A stretch of 5,794 nt of DNA from Candidatus Binatia bacterium (GCA_025922795.1 JAICHC010000211.1:1-5794), one strand, 5' to 3'; positions 1 through 5,291 are shown, counted from the stretch's first letter. A program made the numbers and translations. The notes: generated from the letters alone by a model not told the origin.

Positions 1-42
1 CTCGTTTCCAGTCGTCATGTCTTCTCTGTCTCTATAGGCCAT
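1..42 (-). CDS. Start of an unidentified protein (5' end only, runs off the left edge)
   Basis: Only the first 14 codons are inside the window; they read MAYRDREDMTTGNE and contain no stop. The call rests on the ribosome binding site: AGGAGG at 50-55 on the minus strand, followed by a 7-nt spacer and ATG, which is close to ideal. The visible peptide is hydrophilic and charged, so the protein does not begin with a signal peptide or membrane helix. The gene lies in the same direction as the BON-domain gene, 117 nt after that gene's stop, and may be part of the same transcript. I found no convincing sigma-54 or sigma-70 promoter in the gap. The family cannot be recognised from so short a piece. 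Confidence 0.6.
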   Translation of the reverse strand, partial: MAYRDREDMTTGNE

Positions 43-159
43 CGTTACACCTCCTGGTATTTAACATCTCTCCAAATGATATCGGAACGACACGGCATTG
101 AACAGTGCGGACTACCGCTAAAAACAAGGATCTGTTTGATCGGCGCCGCAAAAACAGGC

Positions 160-795
160 TTAGTGACTCCAGCGCGCGCCGACTTCGTGCTCGATCGCAT
201 CGCCGGCCGAGCGGCGATGTGCCTGGCGACTGACGTTGTACATAAGCAACAGGCCGGCGGTGCCTACTAAAAATCGCGTCGCGGGTGACCAATGCCGTTG
301 CATGATATCGAGCCGCTGTCCTTCAGGTTTGCGCTTCTCGCTTTGCAGCGCCGGTATGCTGCCGGAATTGTCATAAACCTCTAGCTGGTTCTCGACGTCA
401 TTGACGCCACGTACGGCGCGGACACCGCTGACCAACTGCTCGATTTCATCCGCCAGTACAGCTCCGCGTAAAGTTACCAGGCCGTCGTGAGCATCGACGT
501 GAATGGAAGATGGGTGGCGGACGAGAAAGCCGAGCTTTGATCGCACCCGGCCCGACAGGACATCGTCCTCTACGGCGCCTTCAGTCAGACGACCGCGCGC
601 TTCGCTGATCAATCCTGCCGTTCGGTTCCTTAGATCGCGAGCCGTCACGGCCGCGCTGTCCTGCAATACGCGCGGCACGCGACGCACTTGATCGCGCGCG
701 TGAGCACGCCGCTGCGGTCCGAGACTCGGATCGAGATAGTACATGGCGCCAACGCCTAAGCCGGCGCCCGCCAATAATGTCATCCACGGGTTCAT
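160..795 (-). CDS. BON-domain protein with N-terminal membrane-anchor motif and C-terminal hydrophobic segment
   Basis: This is a 211-residue protein. Residues 5-20 form a short glycine-rich hydrophobic segment followed by YYLDPSLGPQRRA, the 'YFLDPxxGrRRRA' signature common at the start of YtxH/BON-type membrane-associated proteins. Residues 30-70 are a basic, probably helical linker. Residues 75-143 are a BON domain, with VRSKLG, the beta-strand pair IHVDAHDGLVTLRGAV and the closing VRAVRGVNDVENQLEV. BON domains are thought to bind phospholipid or envelope surfaces and occur in stress proteins such as OsmY. Residues 169-188 (WSPATRFLVGTAG...) form a second hydrophobic segment. The start is ATG at 795: an in-frame GTG at 801 lies inside the GGAGG ribosome binding site (801-805), whereas ATG sits 5 nt after it. 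Homologues I recall have a longer glycine-rich C-terminus ending near an 'R..xNRxL' motif, which is missing here, so the tail may be truncated or frameshifted. Confidence 0.85.
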   Translation of the reverse strand: MNPWMTLLAGAGLGVGAMYYLDPSLGPQRRAHARDQVRRVPRVLQDSAAVTARDLRNRTAGLISEARGRLTEGAVEDDVLSGRVRSKLGFLVRHPSSIHVDAHDGLVTLRGAVLADEIEQLVSGVRAVRGVNDVENQLEVYDNSGSIPALQSEKRKPEGQRLDIMQRHWSPATRFLVGTAGLLLMYNVSRQAHRRSAGDAIEHEVGARWSH

Positions 796-909
796 AGGCA
801 CCTCCAGTTTGTCTGGCGTAGTTTACAAAGCAATTCGGCGGCTCCGTGGGGCTGTGAGAGCGCCATATAGAAAGTGGTGAGCCGCAATCATTAGCGAAGT
901 ATTGCCAAG

Positions 910-1053
910 CTAGTGGGCATTTTTCGTCCCCCCAAAATATTGAATGCCCCTTTCTACCAACCGTCGGGAAGCTGAGATGAGAGCAGCGACAGCTTGAGCG
1001 CGCTGCTCCTTCAGCAGCTCTTGAACTTGATTACGGTCAATGATTTGCGCCAT
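910..1053 (-). CDS. Small hypothetical protein (47 aa) coupled to the TPP-enzyme gene
   Basis: A 48-codon frame begins MAQIIDRNQVQELLKEQRAQ and ends at TAG. It lies 14 nt after the TGA of the thiamine-pyrophosphate enzyme gene on the same strand. A strong ribosome binding site, GGGAGG at 1061-1066, stands 7 nt before its ATG, inside that short gap. The spacing indicates a real cotranscribed small gene and not a chance frame. Residues 5-38 look like one amphipathic helix rich in Q, E, R and A (VQELLKEQRAQAVAALISAS), followed by a short aromatic and glycine stretch, IQYFGGTKNAH. There is no signal peptide, cysteine cluster or transmembrane segment. I do not recognise the family. Its position suggests a small partner or regulator of the enzyme upstream, but that is inference only. 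Confidence 0.65.
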   Translation of the reverse strand: MAQIIDRNQVQELLKEQRAQAVAALISASRRLVERGIQYFGGTKNAH

Positions 1054-1067
1054 CGGCTGACCTCCCG

Positions 1068-2825
1068 TCAAATCAGCTCGCGAATCTTGTCGGACAAAAC
1101 GGTCCAGGCGATCTTGGAGCGATTGGGCTCCCCACGGGCCAGAGATTGGGCGAATTTAGTCGCCTGATCGAATGTAATTTTTGCCGGCTGCGGTGGCACA
1201 AAGGCGTTGACCACGGCTTCGACGAGGACGGGTCCGGGCGTGGCGAGAGCTTGGTCGAGTATGGCGCCGCACTGCGCTGGATCCTCGACTGTGAAGCCGG
1301 TCCCGCCGCACGCGCGCGCGAACGCAGCGAAGTCGATCGGGTGAAGCTCGCAGCCGTACTCGGGATTACCGAGAAAGATCATTTGCTCCCACTTGATCAT
1401 GCCCAGGGTATTATTTTTAACGACGATCACCTTGATTGGCAGCTGATATTTTACCGCGGTGGCGAATTCGGCCATCAGCATGGAGAAACCGCCGTCACCG
1501 ATAAAGGCGACGCACTGACGGTCCGGAAAGGCAACTTGAGCGGCAATCGTGTAAGGTAAGCCGTTAGCCATGCTTGCGAGCGTGCCGGAGAGCGAGCACA
1601 TTTGGCCGCGGCGGATACGGATCTGACGCGCGAACCAGGTCGCGATGGTGCCGGAATCGCTCGAGACAATGGCGTTCGGCGCAAGGCGTTGGTCGAGCTC
1701 CCGCGCTATCACCTGCGGGTTCATCGGTATCTGATCATCTCCGGAGCGCTCTTCCATCAATTGCCACCAGTCGCGCATTCCTTCCTGGGCCGTCTTGAGA
1801 AAGCTCGCGCCGTTCGTCTGGTCATTGCGGCGCAGTAAAGGCAATAGATTTTTCAGCGCTGCGCGGCTGTCGCCGACCACGCCGACTTCCACCGGGTAAC
1901 GCAAACCGATGCGCACCGGATCCATGTCGATCTGCACCGCGCGCGCCTGTCCCGGTTTGGGCAAAAACTCGATGTATGGAAACGACGTCCCGACCATCAA
2001 CAGCGTGTCGCAGTTTTCCATCGCCTCCTGCGAGGGCCGGGTGCCCAACAGGCCAATACCGCCGGTCGTGTATGGACTGTCGTCAGGCACGGCCGCTTTG
2101 CCTAACAAAGCTTTGATGATCGGTGCCTGGAGCACTTCGGCCACCTGCTCCAATTCATCGGTGGCGCCGAGCGCTCCCTGTCCGACCAGGATGGCGATCT
2201 TTTTGCCTTGGTTGAGCAACTCGGCGGCGTGCCTTAGCTGTCGTTCGTTGGGCACGACTGGCGCCGCCGCATAAACATCCGAGCTGTGTCCGGTAATATT
2301 GCGCTTGGAAGGTTCGCCGCCTTGCTGCTCCTGCAAGTCGACCGGAAAATTCAGGTGCGAGACGCCGCGCCGGCTGAGCGCAGTGCGGCAGGCGAGATGG
2401 GTGACTTGTTCCACGTGCGCCGGTCCCATCACACGGGTGTTGTAGACGCAGACGTCCATGAAGAGCCGGTCCAGATTGACGTCCTGCTGCGCATGGGTAT
2501 CGATCAGGTCGTGGTAATGATGCCCAGTGATCGCCAATACCGGCTGGCCGTCGAGTTTGGCATCGTAAAGGCCATTGAGCAGGTGAATGCCGCCCGGACC
2601 GGAAGTGGCGAGACAAACGCCGAGCTTGCCTGTGTACTTGGCGTAACCACATGCCATGAAAGCAGCCGATTCTTCGTGGCGCACTTGAATAAATCGGATG
2701 CTTTCACGGCGCCGGCGCAGCGCCTCCATGATGCCATTGATGCCATCACCCGGGAGGCCGAAAACCACGTCGACGCCCCAACCCTGAATTGTCTCAATCA
2801 AAAGATCCGCCGCTGTATTTGCCAT
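1068..2825 (-). CDS. Thiamine-pyrophosphate-dependent enzyme, pyruvate oxidase/pyruvate:quinone dehydrogenase (PoxB/YdaP) type
   Basis: This 585-residue protein has the usual length and three-domain order of the acetolactate synthase/PoxB superfamily. The N-terminal pyrimidine-binding domain (about 1-170) carries GLPGDGIN, the catalytic glutamate Glu51 in RHEESAAF, and SGPGGIHLLNGLYDA. The central domain (about 190-335) is the Rossmann-like FAD/nucleotide domain with ILVGQGALGA and ALLGKAAVPDD. The C-terminal pyrophosphate-binding domain (about 365-545) carries the GDG...NN motif, Gly443-Asp444-Gly445 to Asn471-Asn472, which binds Mg2+ and TPP. The GDGGFSMLM stretch and the C-terminal 'PPQPAKITFDQATKFAQS' match the PoxB pattern, where the tail contributes to membrane binding. 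PoxB decarboxylates pyruvate to acetate and CO2 and passes electrons to quinone. The substrate here is inferred, and another 2-oxo acid is possible. ATG at 2825 follows GGAG (2835-2838) with a 9-nt spacer. The likely promoter is the sigma-54 site at 2950-2965. A 47-residue gene follows at once. Confidence 0.9.
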   Translation of the reverse strand: MANTAADLLIETIQGWGVDVVFGLPGDGINGIMEALRRRRESIRFIQVRHEESAAFMACGYAKYTGKLGVCLATSGPGGIHLLNGLYDAKLDGQPVLAITGHHYHDLIDTHAQQDVNLDRLFMDVCVYNTRVMGPAHVEQVTHLACRTALSRRGVSHLNFPVDLQEQQGGEPSKRNITGHSSDVYAAAPVVPNERQLRHAAELLNQGKKIAILVGQGALGATDELEQVAEVLQAPIIKALLGKAAVPDDSPYTTGGIGLLGTRPSQEAMENCDTLLMVGTSFPYIEFLPKPGQARAVQIDMDPVRIGLRYPVEVGVVGDSRAALKNLLPLLRRNDQTNGASFLKTAQEGMRDWWQLMEERSGDDQIPMNPQVIARELDQRLAPNAIVSSDSGTIATWFARQIRIRRGQMCSLSGTLASMANGLPYTIAAQVAFPDRQCVAFIGDGGFSMLMAEFATAVKYQLPIKVIVVKNNTLGMIKWEQMIFLGNPEYGCELHPIDFAAFARACGGTGFTVEDPAQCGAILDQALATPGPVLVEAVVNAFVPPQPAKITFDQATKFAQSLARGEPNRSKIAWTVLSDKIRELI

Positions 2826-2911
2826 GGCTTAGCTCTCCGTGAGCGATAACGCTGCAGTAATTACGTGACGAGCGTGATGCTACAAGTGGCTCGACCACAT
2901 GATGTGATTGA

Positions 2912-2937
2912 TGCGAGCATTATTAGGGATGCTTGCA
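2912..2937. repeat. Inverted repeat at the predicted transcription start of the TPP-enzyme operon
   Basis: TGCGAGCAT and ATGCTTGCA are nine-base arms with one mismatch around an 8-nt spacer. The element begins about 2 nt inside the transcript predicted from the sigma-54 promoter. It could be a 5'-terminal RNA hairpin in the leader or a DNA-binding site overlapping the start point. Confidence 0.45.
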
Positions 2938-2949
2938 CAGACGTAGAGG

Positions 2950-2965
2950 AGCAATGGCTGTGCCA
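2950..2965 (-). promoter_or_regulatory. Sigma-54 (-24/-12) promoter of the TPP-enzyme operon
   Basis: Read on the minus strand the site is TGGCACA-GCCA-TTGC-T. The invariant GG (2963-2964) and GC (2951-2952) are separated by exactly 10 bp, as sigma-54 requires, and TGGCAC, TTGC and the following T all match the consensus. Transcription would start about 12 nt past the -12 C, near 2939, giving a leader of about 114 nt before the ATG. A sigma-54 promoter needs a bacterial enhancer-binding protein, and a gene for one lies at the right end of the window. Confidence 0.65.
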
Positions 2966-3008
2966 CGGCGTTGATTGTTCCGATTAATTAGGTTTTAACG
3001 GATCCTAC

Positions 3009-3026
3009 TGTTGCAAATCCGGGATG
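3009..3026. promoter_or_regulatory. Degenerate enhancer-like site upstream of the TPP-enzyme promoter
   Basis: TGTTGCAAATCCGGGATG agrees with TGWCTCA-N5-GGGACA at 9 of 13 fixed positions. It has the same length and orientation as the sites before the CBS-Ku operon. Its centre lies about 79 bp upstream of the predicted start at 2939, a normal enhancer distance for sigma-54 promoters. The match is weak enough to have arisen by chance. Confidence 0.25.
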
Positions 3027-3096
3027 GCTGCATTGCCGGTGTTCAACTATTCAGGAGTTCATAAGTATCTCGACAACAGGGTTTGTTGGAGACGAA

Positions 3097-3111
3097 GGAA
3101 CGACTCGTTCC
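3097..3111. repeat. 15-nt perfect palindrome GGAACGA-C-TCGTTCC
   Basis: Seven-base arms are perfect around a single central C. A one-base loop cannot form an RNA hairpin, so this fits a dimeric protein-binding site better. It lies about 165 bp upstream of the predicted start of the TPP-enzyme operon and about 215 bp downstream of the Ku stop. No known regulator's box is recognised. Confidence 0.5.
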
Positions 3112-3154
3112 AAGCCCTGGCAAAGCGTCTGTGCGTCATCGGCCACCATCCGAG

Positions 3155-3185
3155 CCACGCCCCGAGTGCTTAATTTTGGGCGTGG
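3155..3185. repeat. GC-rich inverted repeat (8-bp stem, 15-nt loop) downstream of Ku
   Basis: CCACGCCC at 3155-3162 and GGGCGTGG at 3178-3185 are perfectly complementary. The position, about 140-170 nt after the Ku stop codon, would suit the end of the CBS-Ku transcript. No T-run follows on the minus strand, so it is not a standard intrinsic terminator. Confidence 0.45.
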
Positions 3186-3323
3186 GTGCGAAAGCGTCCT
3201 TTGAGTCCTGGTGCCTGCGCTTTCCACGCGAGGAGGTGACACAAAAAGATATTCTTGTCCGACATTATTGCGATGCTGAGGCGTAAGAGCGGCATCGTGC
3301 AGCTTCTTTGAGACCAAAGCGTG

Positions 3324-4211
3324 TTAACCCGTTTTGCGCTCGTGCGTCCTCCCGTCCTTCGCTTGTTTAACGCTCTGGCGTAGTAGGTCCATCATGTCGA
3401 TCACCTTGCCTTCGCGTTTCGGGCGCGGTAATTCGGCGACGGGTTCCACGTCCTTCGTTTGGCCCGCTTTGACCTTCTTTTCAATGAGCTCGAGTAGATC
3501 GTCGTGATATTCGTCGCGGTACTTCTCCGGTTGCCACTCTGCAATCATCGTTTCCACCAGCTGTTCGGCCATTTTTATCTCTTGACTCGATATATCGCCT
3601 TTCTTTCCGTTGGTCTGCGGCAGGTCGAGCTGGGAAGGATCACGCAACTCGTGAGGATAGCGCAAAGTGTTCAGTACCAGCAGCGGTCCCTGGCTTATCA
3701 GCGCGGCCAAATGCTGGCGCGTGCGCAAGACGACTTTGGCGATGCCTACTTTGCCGGTTTTTTTGAGCACCTCGCGCAACAACGCATAGGCGCGTCGGCC
3801 GTTTTTGAGCGGTTCGAGGTAATAAGGTGTGTCATAATAAAGCGAGCTGATCGCTCCGGCATCGACGAAATCCGTGATGGCGATCGACTGACTCGCTTCG
3901 ACATTGGCTTTCTTGAAATCATCATCGGTGAGCGCGACGTATTCGCCTTTCTTGTATTGATAGCCCTTGACGATCTGATCCCAGGTGACTTCCTTTCCGG
4001 TCGTTTCGTTGACTCGCCGGTAGCGGACCCGGGAAAAGTCACGCTTGTCGAGCAGATCGAAGTCCAGCCTGTTCGACGTCTGCGCCGGGTAGAGACCGAC
4101 CGCTATGTTGACCAGCCCAAAATCGATGCTGCCTTTCCAGATCGGGCGTGATCGTGACTTTTGCTTGGGTTTTGCTGCTGCTTTGGATTTACCTGATTTT
4201 CGACTCGCCAT
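3324..4211 (-). CDS. ku: Non-homologous end-joining protein Ku
   Basis: This protein of 295 residues binds DNA double-strand ends as a homodimeric ring and recruits ligase LigD. The Ku core begins with RPIWKGSIDFGLVNIAVGLY (23-41), then FDLLDKRDFSRVRYRRVN and TGKEVTWDQIVKGYQYKKGEYVAL, then YYDTPYYLEP (125-134), YALLREVLKKTGKVGIAKVVLRTRQHLAAL (142-171) and LNTLRYPHELR. The C-terminal part has the usual PEKYRDEYHDDLLELIEKK (228-246) and a final conserved IDMMDLLRQSV (271-281), so it is complete. The first 22 residues are a lysine/serine-rich extension (MASRKSGKSKAAAKPKQKSR) not present in minimal Ku proteins. ATG at 4211 is preferred; a GTG at 4229 overlaps the TGA of the upstream small gene and would add six residues. 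Neither has a clear ribosome binding site, which suggests reinitiation after the upstream frame. It is the last gene of a CBS, small basic protein, Ku operon. No ligD lies within the window. Confidence 0.95.
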   Translation of the reverse strand: MASRKSGKSKAAAKPKQKSRSRPIWKGSIDFGLVNIAVGLYPAQTSNRLDFDLLDKRDFSRVRYRRVNETTGKEVTWDQIVKGYQYKKGEYVALTDDDFKKANVEASQSIAITDFVDAGAISSLYYDTPYYLEPLKNGRRAYALLREVLKKTGKVGIAKVVLRTRQHLAALISQGPLLVLNTLRYPHELRDPSQLDLPQTNGKKGDISSQEIKMAEQLVETMIAEWQPEKYRDEYHDDLLELIEKKVKAGQTKDVEPVAELPRPKREGKVIDMMDLLRQSVKQAKDGRTHERKTG

Positions 4212-4225
4212 GAGACGCTTGCCGT

Positions 4226-4447
4226 TCACGCTTGCGTCGCGGATGGAGCCGAGTTAACGTGCGTCGCGGCCAAGATCTTACGACGATCAGCTCGTGCCAA
4301 CGGCGTTCTTATTTTAGGTTGCGGATTGCGGGTTCGACAGGGTTCTTGTTCTTTGGGTTTAACCTTTACGGTCATGCCCTTGGGCTGGCGCAGCGGACGT
4401 GCTGTCCCGTTTTTTTTCTTATTGCGCTGGCGCCGGCCAGTTGCCAT
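4226..4447 (-). CDS. Small, very basic hypothetical protein between the CBS and Ku genes
   Basis: This 73-residue frame begins MATGRRQRNKKKNGTARPLR. It has 11 arginines and 9 lysines against 3 acidic residues, is rich in proline and glutamine, and has a single cysteine. Such composition suggests a mostly disordered nucleic-acid-binding protein, but no domain is recognised. Its reality is supported by packing: the ATG lies 2 nt after the TAA of the CBS gene, and its TGA overlaps the alternative GTG start of ku (GTGA) and sits 14 nt before the ku ATG. It has no Shine-Dalgarno sequence of its own, so it would depend on termination-reinitiation. Against it, a frame of equal length is open on the opposite strand over the same bases. 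If real, a basic protein made together with Ku could act on DNA ends or compact DNA; that role is inference. Confidence 0.55.
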   Translation of the reverse strand: MATGRRQRNKKKNGTARPLRQPKGMTVKVKPKEQEPCRTRNPQPKIRTPLARADRRKILAATHVNSAPSATQA

Positions 4448-4449
4448 CG

Positions 4450-4896
4450 TTAGCGGCGGCTGATCGTCGCGTCGGTATATTGCGCTGGCAGCACAGCTAT
4501 CTCGGGCACCATAGCGGCACCGTGCTGACGTGAACGCGGAAGGATGTCGCTCTTGGAAACGATGCCGACGAGTTGTTTGTTTCGATCGAGCACCGGCAAT
4601 CGGTCGATCTGATAGGCATCCATGACGATCGCTGCGTGCTCGATATCCTGGTCTTCAAAACAATAGGTCAAATCTCGAGTCATGATCTCACCGACTTGTG
4701 TCAGCAAAGCGTCGTGGCCCTCGGCAGCCATACGCAACGCAATGTCGCGAATGGTGATGATGCCGGTCAAAACCGCACCGTCACAAACGGGAAGCACCGC
4801 AACATTGAGGTCGCGCATTTTCATGGCGGCTTCTTTGACCCCTGTATCGTGCGATACCACCTCTACGTACCGGCTCATAAGATCTCTTACCTGCAT
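4450..4896 (-). CDS. Two-CBS-domain protein (stand-alone Bateman module)
   Basis: This 148-residue cytosolic protein consists almost entirely of a CBS pair. The first CBS domain spans about 1-60 (VRDLMSRYVEVVSHDTGVKEAAMKMRD, VLPVCDG, LTGIITIRDIALR). The second spans about 65-122 (VGEIMTRDLTYCFEDQDIEHAAIVM, DRLPVLDRNKQLVGIVSKSDIL). The 'GIITIRDI' and 'GIVSKSDI' segments carry the S/T-x-x-D pattern that contacts adenosine ligand ribose in many CBS pairs, so AMP/ATP or a related nucleotide is a likely ligand; this is family knowledge. A 26-residue tail of no known type follows. An upstream in-frame extension to 5010 was rejected: ATG at 4896 has AGGAG at 4906-4910 with a 9-nt spacer and begins at the conserved domain start. 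It is the first gene of the operon with the small basic protein and ku, and has a consensus sigma-54 promoter just upstream. Confidence 0.92.
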   Translation of the reverse strand: MQVRDLMSRYVEVVSHDTGVKEAAMKMRDLNVAVLPVCDGAVLTGIITIRDIALRMAAEGHDALLTQVGEIMTRDLTYCFEDQDIEHAAIVMDAYQIDRLPVLDRNKQLVGIVSKSDILPRSRQHGAAMVPEIAVLPAQYTDATISRR

Positions 4897-4924
4897 CGAA
4901 TTTGTCTCCTCGGCAGGTAGGCGC

Positions 4925-4939
4925 GCAAAGCACGTGCCA
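4925..4939 (-). promoter_or_regulatory. Consensus sigma-54 (-24/-12) promoter of the CBS-Ku operon
   Basis: On the minus strand the site reads TGGCACG-TGCT-TTGC, identical to the sigma-54 core consensus TGGCACG-N4-TTGC at all 11 fixed positions. GG (4937-4938) and GC (4925-4926) are 10 bp apart. Transcription would start near 4913, leaving a leader of about 17 nt that includes the AGGAG ribosome binding site at 4906-4910. The leader is short but workable. This region cannot then encode an N-terminal extension of the CBS protein. Confidence 0.72.
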
Positions 4940-4988
4940 CCACTCGCGGAACGACTGAAGGATTGTAAAGGCCAGCGCCCGGCCAGAG

Positions 4989-5006
4989 CGATTCCGATTT
5001 GGGACA
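4989..5006. promoter_or_regulatory. Half-conserved GGGACA enhancer-like site (proximal)
   Basis: CGATTCCGATTTGGGACA keeps the right half of the TGWCTCA-N5-GGGACA motif and only three fixed positions of the left half. TTTGGGACA (4998-5006) is an exact nine-base repeat of 5328-5336. The centre is about 84 bp upstream of the predicted CBS-Ku start and exactly 33 bp, about three helical turns, from the better site at 5022-5039. Confidence 0.4.
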
Positions 5007-5021
5007 ACACTGCAGCAGCTT

Positions 5022-5039
5022 TGACTCAGGACCGGGACA
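5022..5039. promoter_or_regulatory. TGWCTCA-N5-GGGACA enhancer-like site (distal)
   Basis: TGACTCAGGACCGGGACA matches the copy at 5319-5336 in 12 of 13 fixed positions, with the same 5-nt spacer and orientation. The motif is an imperfect dyad (TGTCyC...GGGACA), as expected for a dimeric regulator. Its centre is about 117 bp upstream of the predicted sigma-54 start at 4913, within the usual range for NtrC-type enhancer sites. Confidence 0.5.
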
Positions 5040-5069
5040 TCCAAATAGTGATTAAACGATGCGTCAATA

Positions 5070-5082
5070 AGCTAGGCTAGCT
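5070..5082. repeat. 13-nt palindrome AGCTAG-G-CTAGCT
   Basis: Six-base arms are perfect around one central G. It lies about 163 bp upstream of the predicted CBS-Ku start, in the divergent control region. A protein-binding site is possible; it resembles no box known to me and differs from the GGGACA motif. Confidence 0.4.
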
Positions 5083-5291
5083 ACCTTGAATTCGAGTGAT
5101 GGTTACGGTATGCGCAATCAATTTGCCGGTTTGGCAGGGTCGAAGAGTAGGAAACAACACCCTTTTTGTACATTGGCCTGAGAATTGAAGGTAAGATCCG
5201 AAGGTATACAATCAAACTCAGCCCCTCTGGAAACATTCCTATTGTCGTCACCTTGGGAACTACGATTCAAGAGCGGCTGAACCAGATGTTC

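Larger units (their letters stand above)
2826..3323. other. 498-bp non-coding region between the Ku and TPP-enzyme genes
   Basis: No convincing gene lies here. Frames open on both strands at about 3051-3317 start with TTG, lack a placed ribosome binding site and resemble no family I know. The left part holds the sigma-54 promoter (2950-2965) and a leader of about 114 nt for the TPP-enzyme gene. The leader contains a dyad at its 5' end (2912-2937) and a small hairpin just before the ribosome binding site (AGCG-N4-CGCT at 2842-2853). The right part, downstream of Ku, holds a 15-nt palindrome (3097-3111) and an 8-bp GC-rich inverted repeat (3155-3185). An AGGAGG at 3231-3236 (+) is not followed by a usable start codon at normal distance. 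Confidence 0.6.

Noticed and set aside
851..865. Sigma-54-like TGGCGCT-CTCA-CAGC upstream of the BON gene
   Set aside because: GG-N10-GC spacing is right, but the TTGC and TGGCAC boxes each carry mismatches; too weak to list.
915..949. Inverted repeat GGGCATT...AATGCCC as terminator
   Set aside because: It lies within the 47-residue gene, with a 21-nt loop, and no T-run follows.
3231..3286. Plus-strand gene after AGGAGG at 3231-3236
   Set aside because: No start codon lies 5-10 nt downstream; the overlapping GTG gives only a 16-codon frame.
3051..3317. 88-codon minus-strand frame downstream of Ku
   Set aside because: TTG start without a ribosome binding site, no recognisable motif, and it spans two inverted repeats; an ATG frame inside it gives only 41 residues.
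3306..3319. Hairpin CTTTG-N4-CAAAG as terminator of ku
   Set aside because: Five weak base pairs and no T-run after it on the minus strand.
3504..4151. 215-codon plus-strand frame opposite Ku
   Set aside because: It is an antisense shadow of a complete, well-conserved Ku protein.
4897..5010. N-terminal extension of the CBS protein up to 5010
   Set aside because: It lacks a ribosome binding site at the upstream start, it resembles no domain, and it would cover the consensus sigma-54 promoter; ATG 4896 has AGGAG at good spacing.
5039..5067. Sigma-70 promoter TTGACG-N17-TTGGAT on the minus strand for the CBS-Ku operon
   Set aside because: The -35 is good but the -10 matches only 3 of 6 bases; the sigma-54 site downstream is far stronger.
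5174..5188. TGGCCTG-AGAA-TTGA on the plus strand as a sigma-54 promoter for the response regulator
   Set aside because: The essential GC of the -12 box is GA, and the site is farther from the gene than the candidates at 5292-5312.
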